DNA of 25,333 nt from Coriobacteriaceae bacterium. Lineage in GTDB: Bacteria > Actinomycetota > Coriobacteriia > Coriobacteriales > Coriobacteriaceae. This document shows positions 1 through 7,052 of this stretch, in pieces. The DNA lies in the NCBI GenBank assembly GCA_902362275.1, contig CABIWB010000017.1, forward strand, positions 1-25,333. Direction: 5' to 3'. Every line of letters starts with the position of its first letter. Position 1 is the first letter of the stretch. The translations under genes and the position numbers were made by a program. A model generated the notes under the pieces. It was not told the DNA's origin and did no database searches. It worked only from the letters and a program-made list of their open reading frames with translations.

Positions 1-3000
1 TCACGAACACGTACCGCCCGAAGGAGACCTCGGTAACGCTCAAGGCGACGAAGCGCTTCACGGGCGGTGAGCTCGCGGGGAGTGACTTCACGTTCCAGCT
101 GCTCGACAAGGACGGCAGCGTGGTCCAGACTGTCCAAAACGAGAAGGACGGCAAGGTCGCCTTTGCAGCCATCGACTACGCTACGCCGGGCGACCACGAC
201 TACACCATCAAGGAGGTGAAGGGCGCCGACTCGACCGTCGTCTACGACGCGAAGGGCGTGAAGGTCCACGTCAAGGTCACCGACGAAAAGGGCGAGCTGA
301 AGGCGACCGTCACCTACGACGGTGAGAAGGCCGTGCCGACCTTCACCAACACGAAGCCGACGGCGGACGTCACCGTTGAGGCCACGAAAGTTCTCGCGGG
401 CAAGGACCTGACGGCCGATGCGTTCACCTTCGGCTTGTACGACCAGGACGGCAATGAGGACGCTCGCGGCACCAACGATAAGAATGGCAAGGTCAAGCTG
501 ACCGTCAAGGGCCTGAACCTGGGCGAGTACGACTACACGCTCAAGGAGGAGAAGGCCGGCCAGTCCGTCGACGGCGTGGCCTACGACGCCAAGGAAGTCA
601 AGGTCCACGTCAAGGTAGAGCAGAACCAGGACGACAACAACAAGACGAAGGTGACCGTCACCTATGACGGTACCGCTACGGCTCCCACCTTCAACAACAC
701 CTACACCGCAAAGGGATCCGTGGAGCTGACGGCGACCAAGACCATCAAGGTTGCGGACGGCTTCGATCACACGACGAAGCCTGCGGACGGCGAGTTCACC
801 TTCGACCTGAAGGACGCTGCCGGCAACGTGATCGCCACCGCGAAGAACGATGCAAACGGCAAGGTCTGCTTCACGCGCGAGTTCCAGCTCTCCGACTTGG
901 ACGGCGCCGCGAGCAAGGACTTCACCTACACCATCGTGGAGCAGCCGGGCGCGGAGCCGGGCATGGTCTATGACAATCATGCCCTCACCTATACGGTGAC
1001 GGTCACAGACGGCGGGAACGGAGCACTGAATGCGAAGGCGATCGTGACGAGCGCATCCGGCTCGGATACCTTCACCAACACCTACCAGCCGGCCGCGACC
1101 GGTCTGGCCCTCGGTGCGCAGAAGAGCTATGTGAAGAAGGACGACAACACGCCGATCGTCCCCAAGGTCGGCGAGTTCACCTTCGATGTGTACGAGGGCA
1201 AAATGACTGCTGAGCAGCTTGCCGGGGCCAAGCCCGTCCGGACCGCGACCAACGGCGCGGACGGAAGTGTTAACTTCGACGCCTTCTCCTACGCGAAGCC
1301 GGGCGCGTACGAGTACACTATCGTGGAGCGGAAGGGTGATCTGGCCTACGTGACCTACGACGACGCGGTGCATCATGCCGTGGTGACGGTTGTGGACAAT
1401 GCCGGCACGCTGCAGGCGAGCGTCGCCTACGACGGCGCGGACGCCACGAAGCCCACCTTCACCAACACCTACAAGGCGAAGGCGACGAACTCCGGCGCGA
1501 TCGCCCTCACCAAGAGCGTTGACGTGCACGACGGCAGCTATCAGCTAAAGGCGGGAGACTTCGCCTTCGAGCTGGTGGGGTCTGACGGTACGGTGCTCCA
1601 GACCCAGAAGAACGACGCCAAGGGCAAGGTTTACTTTAACGAGCTGACCTTCGACCATGCGGGCACCTTTCCCTTCACGGTCCGTGAGGTGCAGCCGACG
1701 GACGGCGCGCCGGGCGTGCCGGGCGTGACCTACACCGGCAAGACGTACACCCTGACCTACGTGGTGAAGGACAACAACGACGGCAGGCTGGTGGTAGAGA
1801 GCTCTACGGTGAAACCGAGCGAGGGCACCGAGAACGGCGTCACCCCCAATACCATGACGTTTGCGAACAGCTACCAGCCGGGTCAGACCTCCTACCAGAT
1901 CTCTGGCACCAAGGTGCTTGAGAATGCCGACCCGGCCACCACGCGGACGCCCGCCGATGGCGAGTTCACATTCGCGCTGATTGACGTGGCCACCGGGCAG
2001 GAGATCGACCGGACCACGAACGTGGGTAAAGCGTTTACCTTCAAGGCCATCTCGTACACCGCAACTGGTTCGCATGCGTACCAGGTGAAGGAGGTTGCGG
2101 GCCAAGATGGCACCATCACTTACAGCGATGCGGTGCTGGACGTAACGGTGAACGTGACCGATGACGGCAGCGGCCAGCTGACCGCGACGGCGAACAAGAC
2201 GGCTGCGGATCTGACCTTCACCAACACCTACACGCCGACGGCAACGACGGCGACGATTACCGGAACGAAGGCTCTGACCGGCCGCGACCTGGCCGAGGGT
2301 GAGTTCTTCTTCGACCTGAAGGACGCCGACGGTAACGTGGTGCAGACGGTGCAGAACGGCGCCGACGGCACGTTCGGCTTCGCGCCGCTGCAGCTGGACA
2401 AGGTGGGGACGTACGTCTACACCGTGTCCGAGCGGGCAGGGGCGACGGCGAACGGCGTCACCTACGACACGACGGTCTTTACCGCGACGGTGACGGTGAC
2501 GGAGAATGCGGAGACGCACGCGCTGGAGGCGCAGGTTGCCTACAGCAAGGGCGGCAAGGCTGCGGATGCGGTGGCGTTCAGCAACAGTTACGCGCCGGCC
2601 GCGACTGAGGTGAAGCTGGGGGCCTCCAAGGTGCTGAGCGGCGAGGACCTGAAGGAAGGGCAGTTCTCCTTCCAGCTGAAGGATGCCGACGGCAAGGTGC
2701 TGCAGACCGCAAAGAACGCGGCGGACGGCACGGTGGGCTTCGAGGCGATCTCGTACGACAAGCCCGGAACGTACGCCTACAGCATCTCCGAGGTGGACGA
2801 CGGTCAGAAGAACGTGACGTACGACGCGGCCGAGCACCGGGTAACGGTGACGGTGACGGACGACGGTGCGGGCCATCTGGTGGCGACGGTAACCTATGAC
2901 GGCGCCGTGGCGCCGGTGTTCAAGAACACGTACACGCCGCCGACCACCCCGCCGACGGAGCCGCCCACCAATCCGCCGAGCAAGTCACCGGTGCCGAAGG

Positions 3001-3125
3001 AGGAGAAGCCGGGTCTGCCGTATACGGGCGATACCAGCTTGTCGCCGATGGCCCTGGGTGGCATCGCGGGCGGCGCGGTGGTGCTGATCGCCGCAGGCGT
3101 TATCCTGCGGCGCCGGAACCGGTAG
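1..3125 (+). CDS. LPxTG-anchored surface protein with tandem isopeptide (pilin/Cna-B-like) domains, 5' partial
   Basis: The reading frame is open from the window edge (first full codon at base 3) to TAG at 3123-3125, giving about 1040 visible residues; the start and any signal peptide lie outside. The protein is a chain of eight domains of about 110-130 residues. Each has an early Lys strand (e.g. GTKALTGRDL), a GEFxFxLxD strand, a YTIxE-type Glu strand and a closing FTNTY strand. This Lys/Glu/Asn pattern is that of self-forming Lys-Asn isopeptide domains such as the Spy0128/FctA pilin family. A Pro-rich spacer (TPPTEPPTNPPSKSP), LPYTG, a hydrophobic helix and an RRRNR tail follow, so it should be covalently wall-anchored by a sortase. 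No sortase or other pilin gene is in the window, so adhesin versus pilus subunit cannot be decided. It is not co-directionally coupled to prfA, being closed off by a terminator. Confidence 0.9.
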   Translation, partial: TNTYRPKETSVTLKATKRFTGGELAGSDFTFQLLDKDGSVVQTVQNEKDGKVAFAAIDYATPGDHDYTIKEVKGADSTVVYDAKGVKVHVKVTDEKGELKATVTYDGEKAVPTFTNTKPTADVTVEATKVLAGKDLTADAFTFGLYDQDGNEDARGTNDKNGKVKLTVKGLNLGEYDYTLKEEKAGQSVDGVAYDAKEVKVHVKVEQNQDDNNKTKVTVTYDGTATAPTFNNTYTAKGSVELTATKTIKVADGFDHTTKPADGEFTFDLKDAAGNVIATAKNDANGKVCFTREFQLSDLDGAASKDFTYTIVEQPGAEPGMVYDNHALTYTVTVTDGGNGALNAKAIVTSASGSDTFTNTYQPAATGLALGAQKSYVKKDDNTPIVPKVGEFTFDVYEGKMTAEQLAGAKPVRTATNGADGSVNFDAFSYAKPGAYEYTIVERKGDLAYVTYDDAVHHAVVTVVDNAGTLQASVAYDGADATKPTFTNTYKAKATNSGAIALTKSVDVHDGSYQLKAGDFAFELVGSDGTVLQTQKNDAKGKVYFNELTFDHAGTFPFTVREVQPTDGAPGVPGVTYTGKTYTLTYVVKDNNDGRLVVESSTVKPSEGTENGVTPNTMTFANSYQPGQTSYQISGTKVLENADPATTRTPADGEFTFALIDVATGQEIDRTTNVGKAFTFKAISYTATGSHAYQVKEVAGQDGTITYSDAVLDVTVNVTDDGSGQLTATANKTAADLTFTNTYTPTATTATITGTKALTGRDLAEGEFFFDLKDADGNVVQTVQNGADGTFGFAPLQLDKVGTYVYTVSERAGATANGVTYDTTVFTATVTVTENAETHALEAQVAYSKGGKAADAVAFSNSYAPAATEVKLGASKVLSGEDLKEGQFSFQLKDADGKVLQTAKNAADGTVGFEAISYDKPGTYAYSISEVDDGQKNVTYDAAEHRVTVTVTDDGAGHLVATVTYDGAVAPVFKNTYTPPTTPPTEPPTNPPSKSPVPKEEKPGLPYTGDTSLSPMALGGIAGGAVVLIAAGVILRRRNR
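3..2940 (+). repeat. Eight tandem isopeptide-domain repeats
   Basis: Domain boundaries fall after the FTNTY-like strands, near bases 357, 711, 1092, 1482, 1881, 2238, 2598 and 2940. The repeats are diverged at the DNA level. The closing strand varies: FTNTK, FNNTY, FTNTY, FTNTY, FANSY, FTNTY, FSNSY, FKNTY. The Asn expected to form the bond is kept in all eight. The seventh and eighth domains are the most alike (both have LKDADG and a GEFFF/GQFSF strand), which suggests growth by duplication near the C-terminus. Confidence 0.8.
3015..3122 (+). other. Sortase cell-wall sorting signal (LPYTG, TM helix, Arg tail)
   Basis: LPYTG is encoded at 3015-3029, followed by a short polar stretch, a hydrophobic helix (MALGGIAGGAVVLIAAGVIL) and the basic tail RRRNR just before the stop. 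This is the standard order for class A-type sortase substrates. Cleavage would be between Thr and Gly. Confidence 0.93.
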
Positions 3126-3168
3126 CTACGGCGGCCGAGAAGGGCTTTGATTGAGGGCGGGTGGTCGC

Positions 3169-3192
3169 AGGGCGCGGCCGCTCGCCCTTTTT
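3169..3192 (+). terminator. Rho-independent terminator of the surface-protein gene
   Basis: The arms AGGGCG (3169-3174) and CGCCCT (3183-3188) pair perfectly around an 8-base loop and run into five T residues (3188-3192). It lies 44 bases after the stop codon. Confidence 0.75.
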
Positions 3193-3206
3193 GGTGAAAG
3201 GCTATG

Positions 3207-3535
3207 TTAACCCGCCGTTTGCACGTCCGGCTCCAGATGGAACTCGTACTCCGGCTCCATCATCTTCTTCCGGATCTTTTCGTAGCGCCCGTCGTCGAGC
3301 TGCTAGCGCATGAGCGACGTCCTGTCCCCGACGCGTGCGGCCTCGCGCAGCCATCTGAACCACATCAGGCAGCTGTGGAGCCTGCGGGTCGATACGCCCT
3401 TGAACCTCTCGAGGAAGTGGCCGAGCGAACCCTGCGCTTCAGCATCCTCTGGACCGTGTCCCGCTCGTACCCGGTGAGCCTGCCGTGGGTCCTCGGGACC
3501 GCCCTCGCGGCGCCCTTCCCGCCCTTTCCGGACAT
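3207..3535 (-). pseudogene. Decayed transposase remnant (IS1595-like C-terminus)
   Basis: Read on the minus strand from about 3431, the frame gives GHFLERFKGVSTRRL, then LMWFRWLREA, then LMR, an in-frame amber codon at 3305-3303, QLDDGRYEKIRKKMMEPEYE, and a natural stop at 3209-3207. This looks like the end of an IS1595/ISXO2-type transposase (a 'FkGvstkyL..Yl.Wf.wl' tail), recognised from memory. Just upstream, in another frame, an ATG at 3535 preceded by GGAGG opens a 56-codon frame (MSGKGGKGAARAVPRTHGRL...) that ends at 3365. It may be the element's N-terminus joined to the tail by an internal deletion, or something unrelated. No terminal inverted repeats were identified. Premature stop, frameshift and missing catalytic core mean it is inactive. 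Confidence 0.5.
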
Positions 3536-3599
3536 GGCGTCCTCCGATCTCCCGGGGCCGGCCGATCCGGCCCTCAGGGTATCGGATTCCCAAATTTAT

Positions 3600-3873
3600 C
3601 CGTATATGTGCGGATGAATGCGGGAGGCGTTCGGATGAAGTTGTATTCAAGGAAAGAGACTGACCCTTTGTCGCATTCCGTGCGGGTTATATGCAGGTAT
3701 GCCTGCGCACGCTATCATGTATGGGTTAGACCGCAACTATGTACCTCATACGCGAAGGGATGCGCATGTATCTGAAGATCGACATGTTCTAGCTGGGCTT
3801 ACCCCCGCAGTGGCGCCGCGCGCCCCATCAACTCTGCCGATTTTCGCCTTCACGCACATAAAGGAGTCCCGCC
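3600..3873. other. Gene-free stretch upstream of prfA
   Basis: No convincing ORF is present. A small hairpin (GCAGG, TAT, CCTGC) lies near 3693-3705 and a possible -10 box TATCAT at 3713-3718, but no good -35 at the right distance. The prfA promoter is presumably here but cannot be placed with confidence. Confidence 0.4.
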
Positions 3874-4941
3874 ATGCGCGACAAGCTCGAAAAGATCATT
3901 AAGGCCTACGAGGAGCTCGAGAAGAAGCTTTCCGACCCGGCCGTCGCCTCCGACATCAAGGAGTTCACGCGTCTCAACAAGGAGTACGCACACCAGTCCG
4001 ACCTCATCGCTGCCTCGCGCGAGTACATCGGCGCGCTCGATGACATCGAGGCTGCCAAGGAAATGCTGCACGATACCACCGATGCCGATGAGAAGGAGAT
4101 GCTCCAGATGGACATCTCCGAAAACGAGGCCAAGCTCCCCCAGCTCGAGGAAGACATCAAGTACATGCTCATTCCGAGCGACCCCAACGACGACAAGAAC
4201 ACCATCGTCGAGATCCGCTCCGCCGCCGGTGGCGACGAGGCGGCCATCTTCGCCGGCGACCTGTACAAGATGTATCAGCGCTTTTGCGAGTCGCGCGGCT
4301 GGAAGACTACCGTGCTCGATTCCAGCCCCAGCGAGGCCGGCGGCTTTAAGTCCATTGAGTTCAAGGTCGAGGGCGACCGCGTCTACTCCGTTATGAAGTA
4401 CGAGTCCGGCGTGCACCGTGTCCAGCGCGTCCCTAAGACCGAGTCCCAGGGCCGCATCCAGACTTCAACGGCTACCGTCGCCGTGCTTCCCGAGGCCGAG
4501 GAAATCGACGTCCAGATCAACCAGTCCGACCTGCGCATCGACACCTACTGCGCCTCCGGCCCTGGCGGTCAGTGCGTTAACACCACCTACTCCGCCGTGC
4601 GCATCACCCACCTGCCCACCAACACCGTGGTGCAGTCGCAGGAGCAACGTTCCCAGATCCAGAACCGCGAGGTCTGCATGCAGATGCTGCGTGCCCGTCT
4701 GTACGAGATGGAACTCGAGAAGCAGCAGGCCGAGCTCGGTGCCGAGCGCCAAAGCCAGATCGGCCACGGTAACCGTTCCGAGAAGATCCGTACTTACAAC
4801 CAGCCCCAGGACCGCGTGACCGATCACCGTATCGGCTTCAACTCTACCTACAACGGCGTCCTTCTGGGCGATCAGCTCGGTACCGTCATCGAGGCGCTCG
4901 CCGCCGCCGAGCGAGCCGAGAAGCTGGCACAGGCGGTTTAG
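3874..4941 (+). CDS. prfA: Peptide chain release factor 1 (RF1)
   Basis: A 355-residue class I release factor that recognises UAA and UAG in the ribosomal A site and triggers peptidyl-tRNA hydrolysis. It carries the universal GGQ at residues 231-233 (context SGPGGQCVNTTYSAVRITH, close to the Bacillus form) and the RF1-type codon-reading tripeptide PKT at 187-189 within HRVQRVPKTESQGRI. This separates it from RF2, which has SPF there. The length is normal. The start ATG has AAGGAGT at 3861-3867, 6 bases upstream. The next gene, prmC, encodes the enzyme expected to methylate this GGQ glutamine. The stop codon is directly followed by structured repeat copy A. The gene's own stop is TAG, a codon its product reads. 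Confidence 0.97.
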   Translation: MRDKLEKIIKAYEELEKKLSDPAVASDIKEFTRLNKEYAHQSDLIAASREYIGALDDIEAAKEMLHDTTDADEKEMLQMDISENEAKLPQLEEDIKYMLIPSDPNDDKNTIVEIRSAAGGDEAAIFAGDLYKMYQRFCESRGWKTTVLDSSPSEAGGFKSIEFKVEGDRVYSVMKYESGVHRVQRVPKTESQGRIQTSTATVAVLPEAEEIDVQINQSDLRIDTYCASGPGGQCVNTTYSAVRITHLPTNTVVQSQEQRSQIQNREVCMQMLRARLYEMELEKQQAELGAERQSQIGHGNRSEKIRTYNQPQDRVTDHRIGFNSTYNGVLLGDQLGTVIEALAAAERAEKLAQAV

Positions 4942-5144
4942 GTTACGGCGTTTTACCAAACGCCGTAACTGCTCGACGCTGCAAACGCCCCTAAGCGGCA
5001 ATCTGACGTTCAATCGTTGGTCGCGTACCGAAGTACGCTTCCCTCCTCTTTCACGTCACCTTGCTCGCTTAGGGGCGTTTTCGCTGACTTATGCTCAACC
5101 TGTGGGGTTTCCAAGGTAGTCATTGGGGACGTTCTTAAATGACT
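4942..5144 (+). repeat. Structured intergenic repeat, copy A (three hairpins)
   Basis: This begins at the base after the prfA stop. Hairpin 1: GTTACGGCGTTT (4942-4953) and AAACGCCGTAAC (4958-4969) around TACC. A conserved linker GCTCGACGCTGC follows (4971-4982). Hairpin 2 is nested: a perfect 15-bp outer stem (4983-4997 with 5066-5080), a conserved inner pair TGACGT (5004-5009) with ACGTCA (5053-5058) inside the blocks CAATCTGACGTTCAA and TTTCACGTCACCTTG, and an apical GCGTAC (5023-5028) with GTACGC (5033-5038) on a CGAA loop. Tail: TCGCTG, TCAACCTG, then AGTCATT (5118-5124) with AATGACT (5138-5144) enclosing GGGGACGTTC. Copy B at 20490-20684 has the same plan with different stem sequences. 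T residues after the outer stem (GCGTTTTC) could give weak termination of prfA. Confidence 0.8.
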
Positions 5145-5461
5145 AGGTTGGGTACATTGCTTTGAGATGTTATTTAATCAGCTTGGATGGCCATTAAGCC
5201 GGCTACCTGCTCAAAGAAATTAGCGGCATTCATCTGATATTGAAAATAATGCTCAAAAAATCGTCCAAGAAGTCGCGGGGACCTTTTTGGTGCGTCGCGC
5301 GTCAAGTGATGTGGCAAGTTCTTGGTTAGATATTGGTCAGTTTTGGGTCAACCTTGCCAAAAGCTTGACGAATGCAGATTTTGACGTCGACGAATGAGCA
5401 CTTTGAGCAAGCCCGGTGCAAAATTCTGGGCTGATTCTCGATAATCGCCTTCAATTGTCCC
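5145..5461. other. AT-richer gene-free stretch
   Basis: About 300 bases with visibly lower GC than the flanking genes and no supportable ORF. A GGGGAC motif recurs at 5277-5282 (GCGGGGACCTTTTT). Minus-strand frames here are open only because they run in from the prmC antisense shadow. It may be decayed horizontally acquired or repeat-derived DNA; nothing in it is recognised. Confidence 0.4.
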
Positions 5462-5488
5462 TTGCCAAGCGCTGGCCTCGCGTACAAT
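5462..5488 (+). promoter_or_regulatory. Candidate prmC promoter
   Basis: A -10 box TACAAT (5483-5488) has a possible -35 TTGCCA (5462-5467) with a short 15-base spacer. An alternative -35, TTGTCC (5455-5460), would be too far away. The boxes lie about 50 bases before the prmC ATG. Confidence 0.4.
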
Positions 5489-5536
5489 CTGCTCCGACAT
5501 TCGCGCGCCGCCCGGCGCTTAAGAGGGGAGGGCCCC

Positions 5537-6787
5537 ATGGCAAACGAGATTTGGACCATCAAGCGTTGTCTTGAGTGGACCAAGGAGTACCTGGCCGAGC
5601 GCGGCGAGGAGCACCCCCGTCTTTCTGCCGAGTGGCTGCTCTGCGCCGCCACGGGCCTGGCGCGCATTGACCTATATATGCGTATGGACGAGACGCTTAA
5701 CGCGGCTCAGCTCGAGACCATGCACGCGGCCGTTGTTCGTCGCGCTAAAGGTGAACCGCTGCAGTACATCACCGGCAGCACGCAGTTTCGCATGATCGAC
5801 GTCGCGTGCGCCCCCGGCGTGCTCATTCCGCGTCCCGAGACCGAGATGCTCGTCGAGGAAGTCCTCAATTATCTGGATGCCGAGGTGCTGAGCCCCGAGG
5901 CCGCTGCCCGTCAGCGTGTTGAGCTGCCTTGGAACGATGAGGTCGAGGAGGCACGCAAGGCCGAGGCCGCGCTGGCAGACGAACGGGCGACCGCCGAGCG
6001 CCGTGCCGCTAACCTGACGGCTGCCGATGAGGCAGCGCTAGGCGGCGACGTACTGGGCAGCCGTGCCTATGCCGAGGAACTGGCCGACCGCGAGGCCGAG
6101 GAAGCCGCCGCGCAGGCAGCAGAAGCCGAAGCCACGGAAGCCGCCGAGTCCGAGCTCGACGAATACGGCATCGCCATCGAGGGTGCCGACCAGGAGACGG
6201 CTTCAGCTCAGGATGCCGCTGCGCCTGCCCCAGCCGAGCCCTGCACTGCCCGCGTTCTCGAGGTCGGCTGCGGCACGGGCTGCATTTCGCTCTCCCTTGC
6301 CTGGGAGCGCCGCGGTCACGTCACTTGCACCGCTACCGATATCGAGCCGCGCGCCATCGACCTTGCTACCAAAAACCGCGACGCCCTCGGCCTCACGGCA
6401 GATGAGGTTGCTTTTAGCCTTACCAACCTGGTGAGCTCCATTCCCCGCGAAGAGTGGGGCACGTTCGACGTGCTTGTCTCCAATCCGCCCTACATTCCGA
6501 CCGACGTCATGCGCTCATTGCCGCACGAGGTCAAGGACTTCGAGCCCGACCTGGCGCTCGAGGGCGGCGCCGACGGCCTCGATATCTTCCGCCGCCTGCT
6601 CAATGCGGCGCCTTACATGCTGCGTGCCGGCGGTCTGTTTGCCTGTGAGCTCTACGAGGGTGCCCTCGATGCCGCGGCCGAGCTCTGCCGCCAGGCGGGT
6701 CTCTCGGACGTGCGCATCGTCTGCGACCTCACCGATCGCCCCCGCATCGTCCGAGCCATCGTCACCGAGCCCAAACAGCGCCAGTAA
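5537..6787 (+). CDS. prmC: Release factor glutamine N5-methyltransferase (PrmC), with large acidic insertion
   Basis: It transfers methyl from SAM to the GGQ glutamine of RF1/RF2, which improves termination. The start chosen is ATG 5537, preceded by a purine-rich GAGGGGAGG. A longer frame from 5462 would begin over the promoter candidate, and its first 25 residues do not look like PrmC. Residues 1-112 are the helical substrate-binding domain and the hinge motif GEPLQYITG (72-80) and LIPRPETEMLVEEVL (96-110). SAM motif I is VLEVGCGTGCISLSLA (240-255), and the catalytic NPPY is at 316-319. The protein has 416 residues; the family is usually about 280-290. The excess is residues 113-236, an Ala/Glu-rich low-complexity segment (e.g. 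EAEEAAAQAAEAEATEAAE) between the two domains. All catalytic motifs are intact. Confidence 0.93.
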   Translation: MANEIWTIKRCLEWTKEYLAERGEEHPRLSAEWLLCAATGLARIDLYMRMDETLNAAQLETMHAAVVRRAKGEPLQYITGSTQFRMIDVACAPGVLIPRPETEMLVEEVLNYLDAEVLSPEAAARQRVELPWNDEVEEARKAEAALADERATAERRAANLTAADEAALGGDVLGSRAYAEELADREAEEAAAQAAEAEATEAAESELDEYGIAIEGADQETASAQDAAAPAPAEPCTARVLEVGCGTGCISLSLAWERRGHVTCTATDIEPRAIDLATKNRDALGLTADEVAFSLTNLVSSIPREEWGTFDVLVSNPPYIPTDVMRSLPHEVKDFEPDLALEGGADGLDIFRRLLNAAPYMLRAGGLFACELYEGALDAAAELCRQAGLSDVRIVCDLTDRPRIVRAIVTEPKQRQ

Positions 6788-6801
6788 TATTCATTAACTG
6801 G

Positions 6802-6831
6802 TTAGCAAAAATTATAAAGTAGTTTATAATT
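6802..6831 (+). promoter_or_regulatory. hicAB promoter with overlapping perfect palindrome (operator candidate)
   Basis: The -35 TTAGCA (6802-6807), a 17-base spacer and the -10 TATAAT (6825-6830) make the best sigma-A-type promoter in the window. A perfect inverted repeat, AATTATAAA (6810-6818) and TTTATAATT (6823-6831) around GTAG, spans the spacer and the -10 box. HicB-type antitoxins repress their own operons through such sites, so it is the likely operator. Confidence 0.75.
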
Positions 6832-6855
6832 AGGACGGCTGAAAGAGGTCGGCCC

Positions 6856-7041
6856 ATGCAACCTCCTACCTTTCGGGAAATCATTGCCCTACTCAAGCAC
6901 GATGGATTCGTGAAGGTCGCGCAAGTCGGTAGTCATGCTAAGTATGTTTCTGGTGACCGTGTTGTCACCGTGAACGGCTCTGGTGGTGATCGACCAAAGA
7001 AGGGCACGTGGGCAAGTATTCGTCGCCAAGCTGGATGGTAG
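6856..7041 (+). CDS. hicA: HicA-family toxin (mRNA interferase)
   Basis: A 61-residue protein with the HicA dsRBD-like pattern: FREIIALLKHDGF, then the G-S-H motif with the expected catalytic His27 (VGSHAKYVSG), a short strand (RVVTVNGSG) and a C-terminal helix ending IRRQAGW. HicA enzymes cleave mRNA independently of the ribosome and are held inactive by HicB. The ATG has AGAGG about 9 bases upstream and lies 25 bases after the -10 box. hicB starts 11 bases after the stop, the usual toxin-first order. It is a short, complete member of the family. Confidence 0.88.
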   Translation: MQPPTFREIIALLKHDGFVKVAQVGSHAKYVSGDRVVTVNGSGGDRPKKGTWASIRRQAGW

Positions 7042-7052
7042 TTGGAGGCAAA

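Noticed and set aside
1545..2876. Long open frame on the minus strand (443 codons) inside the surface-protein gene
   Set aside because: It is antisense to a clear multi-domain protein. Its translation is Arg/Val/Leu/His-rich with no family motifs, the usual shadow of GC-rich third positions.
3204..3617. Plus-strand ORF of 137 codons
   Set aside because: It lies opposite the decayed transposase remnant, lacks a ribosome site and its translation shows no family pattern.
3874..4941. RF1 with an aberrant GGQ context (YCASGPGGQCVNTTYS)
   Set aside because: Unlike the E. coli form but close to the Bacillus-type ASSGPGGQSVNTT; GGQ is intact, so it is normal variation.
4942..5080. Integron attC site
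   Set aside because: The palindromes start with GTT and end with AAC, the opposite of attC core-site order (RYYYAAC to GTTRRRY). There is no integrase or cassette layout.
4983..5085. Ordinary intrinsic terminator for prfA
   Set aside because: The stem is perfect, but the loop region is nearly 70 bases and holds conserved blocks. Copy B has no T run after the equivalent stem, so termination cannot be the shared function.
5326..5667. Minus-strand ORF of 113 codons upstream of and into prmC
   Set aside because: Half of it is antisense to the prmC start. No ribosome site or recognisable protein.
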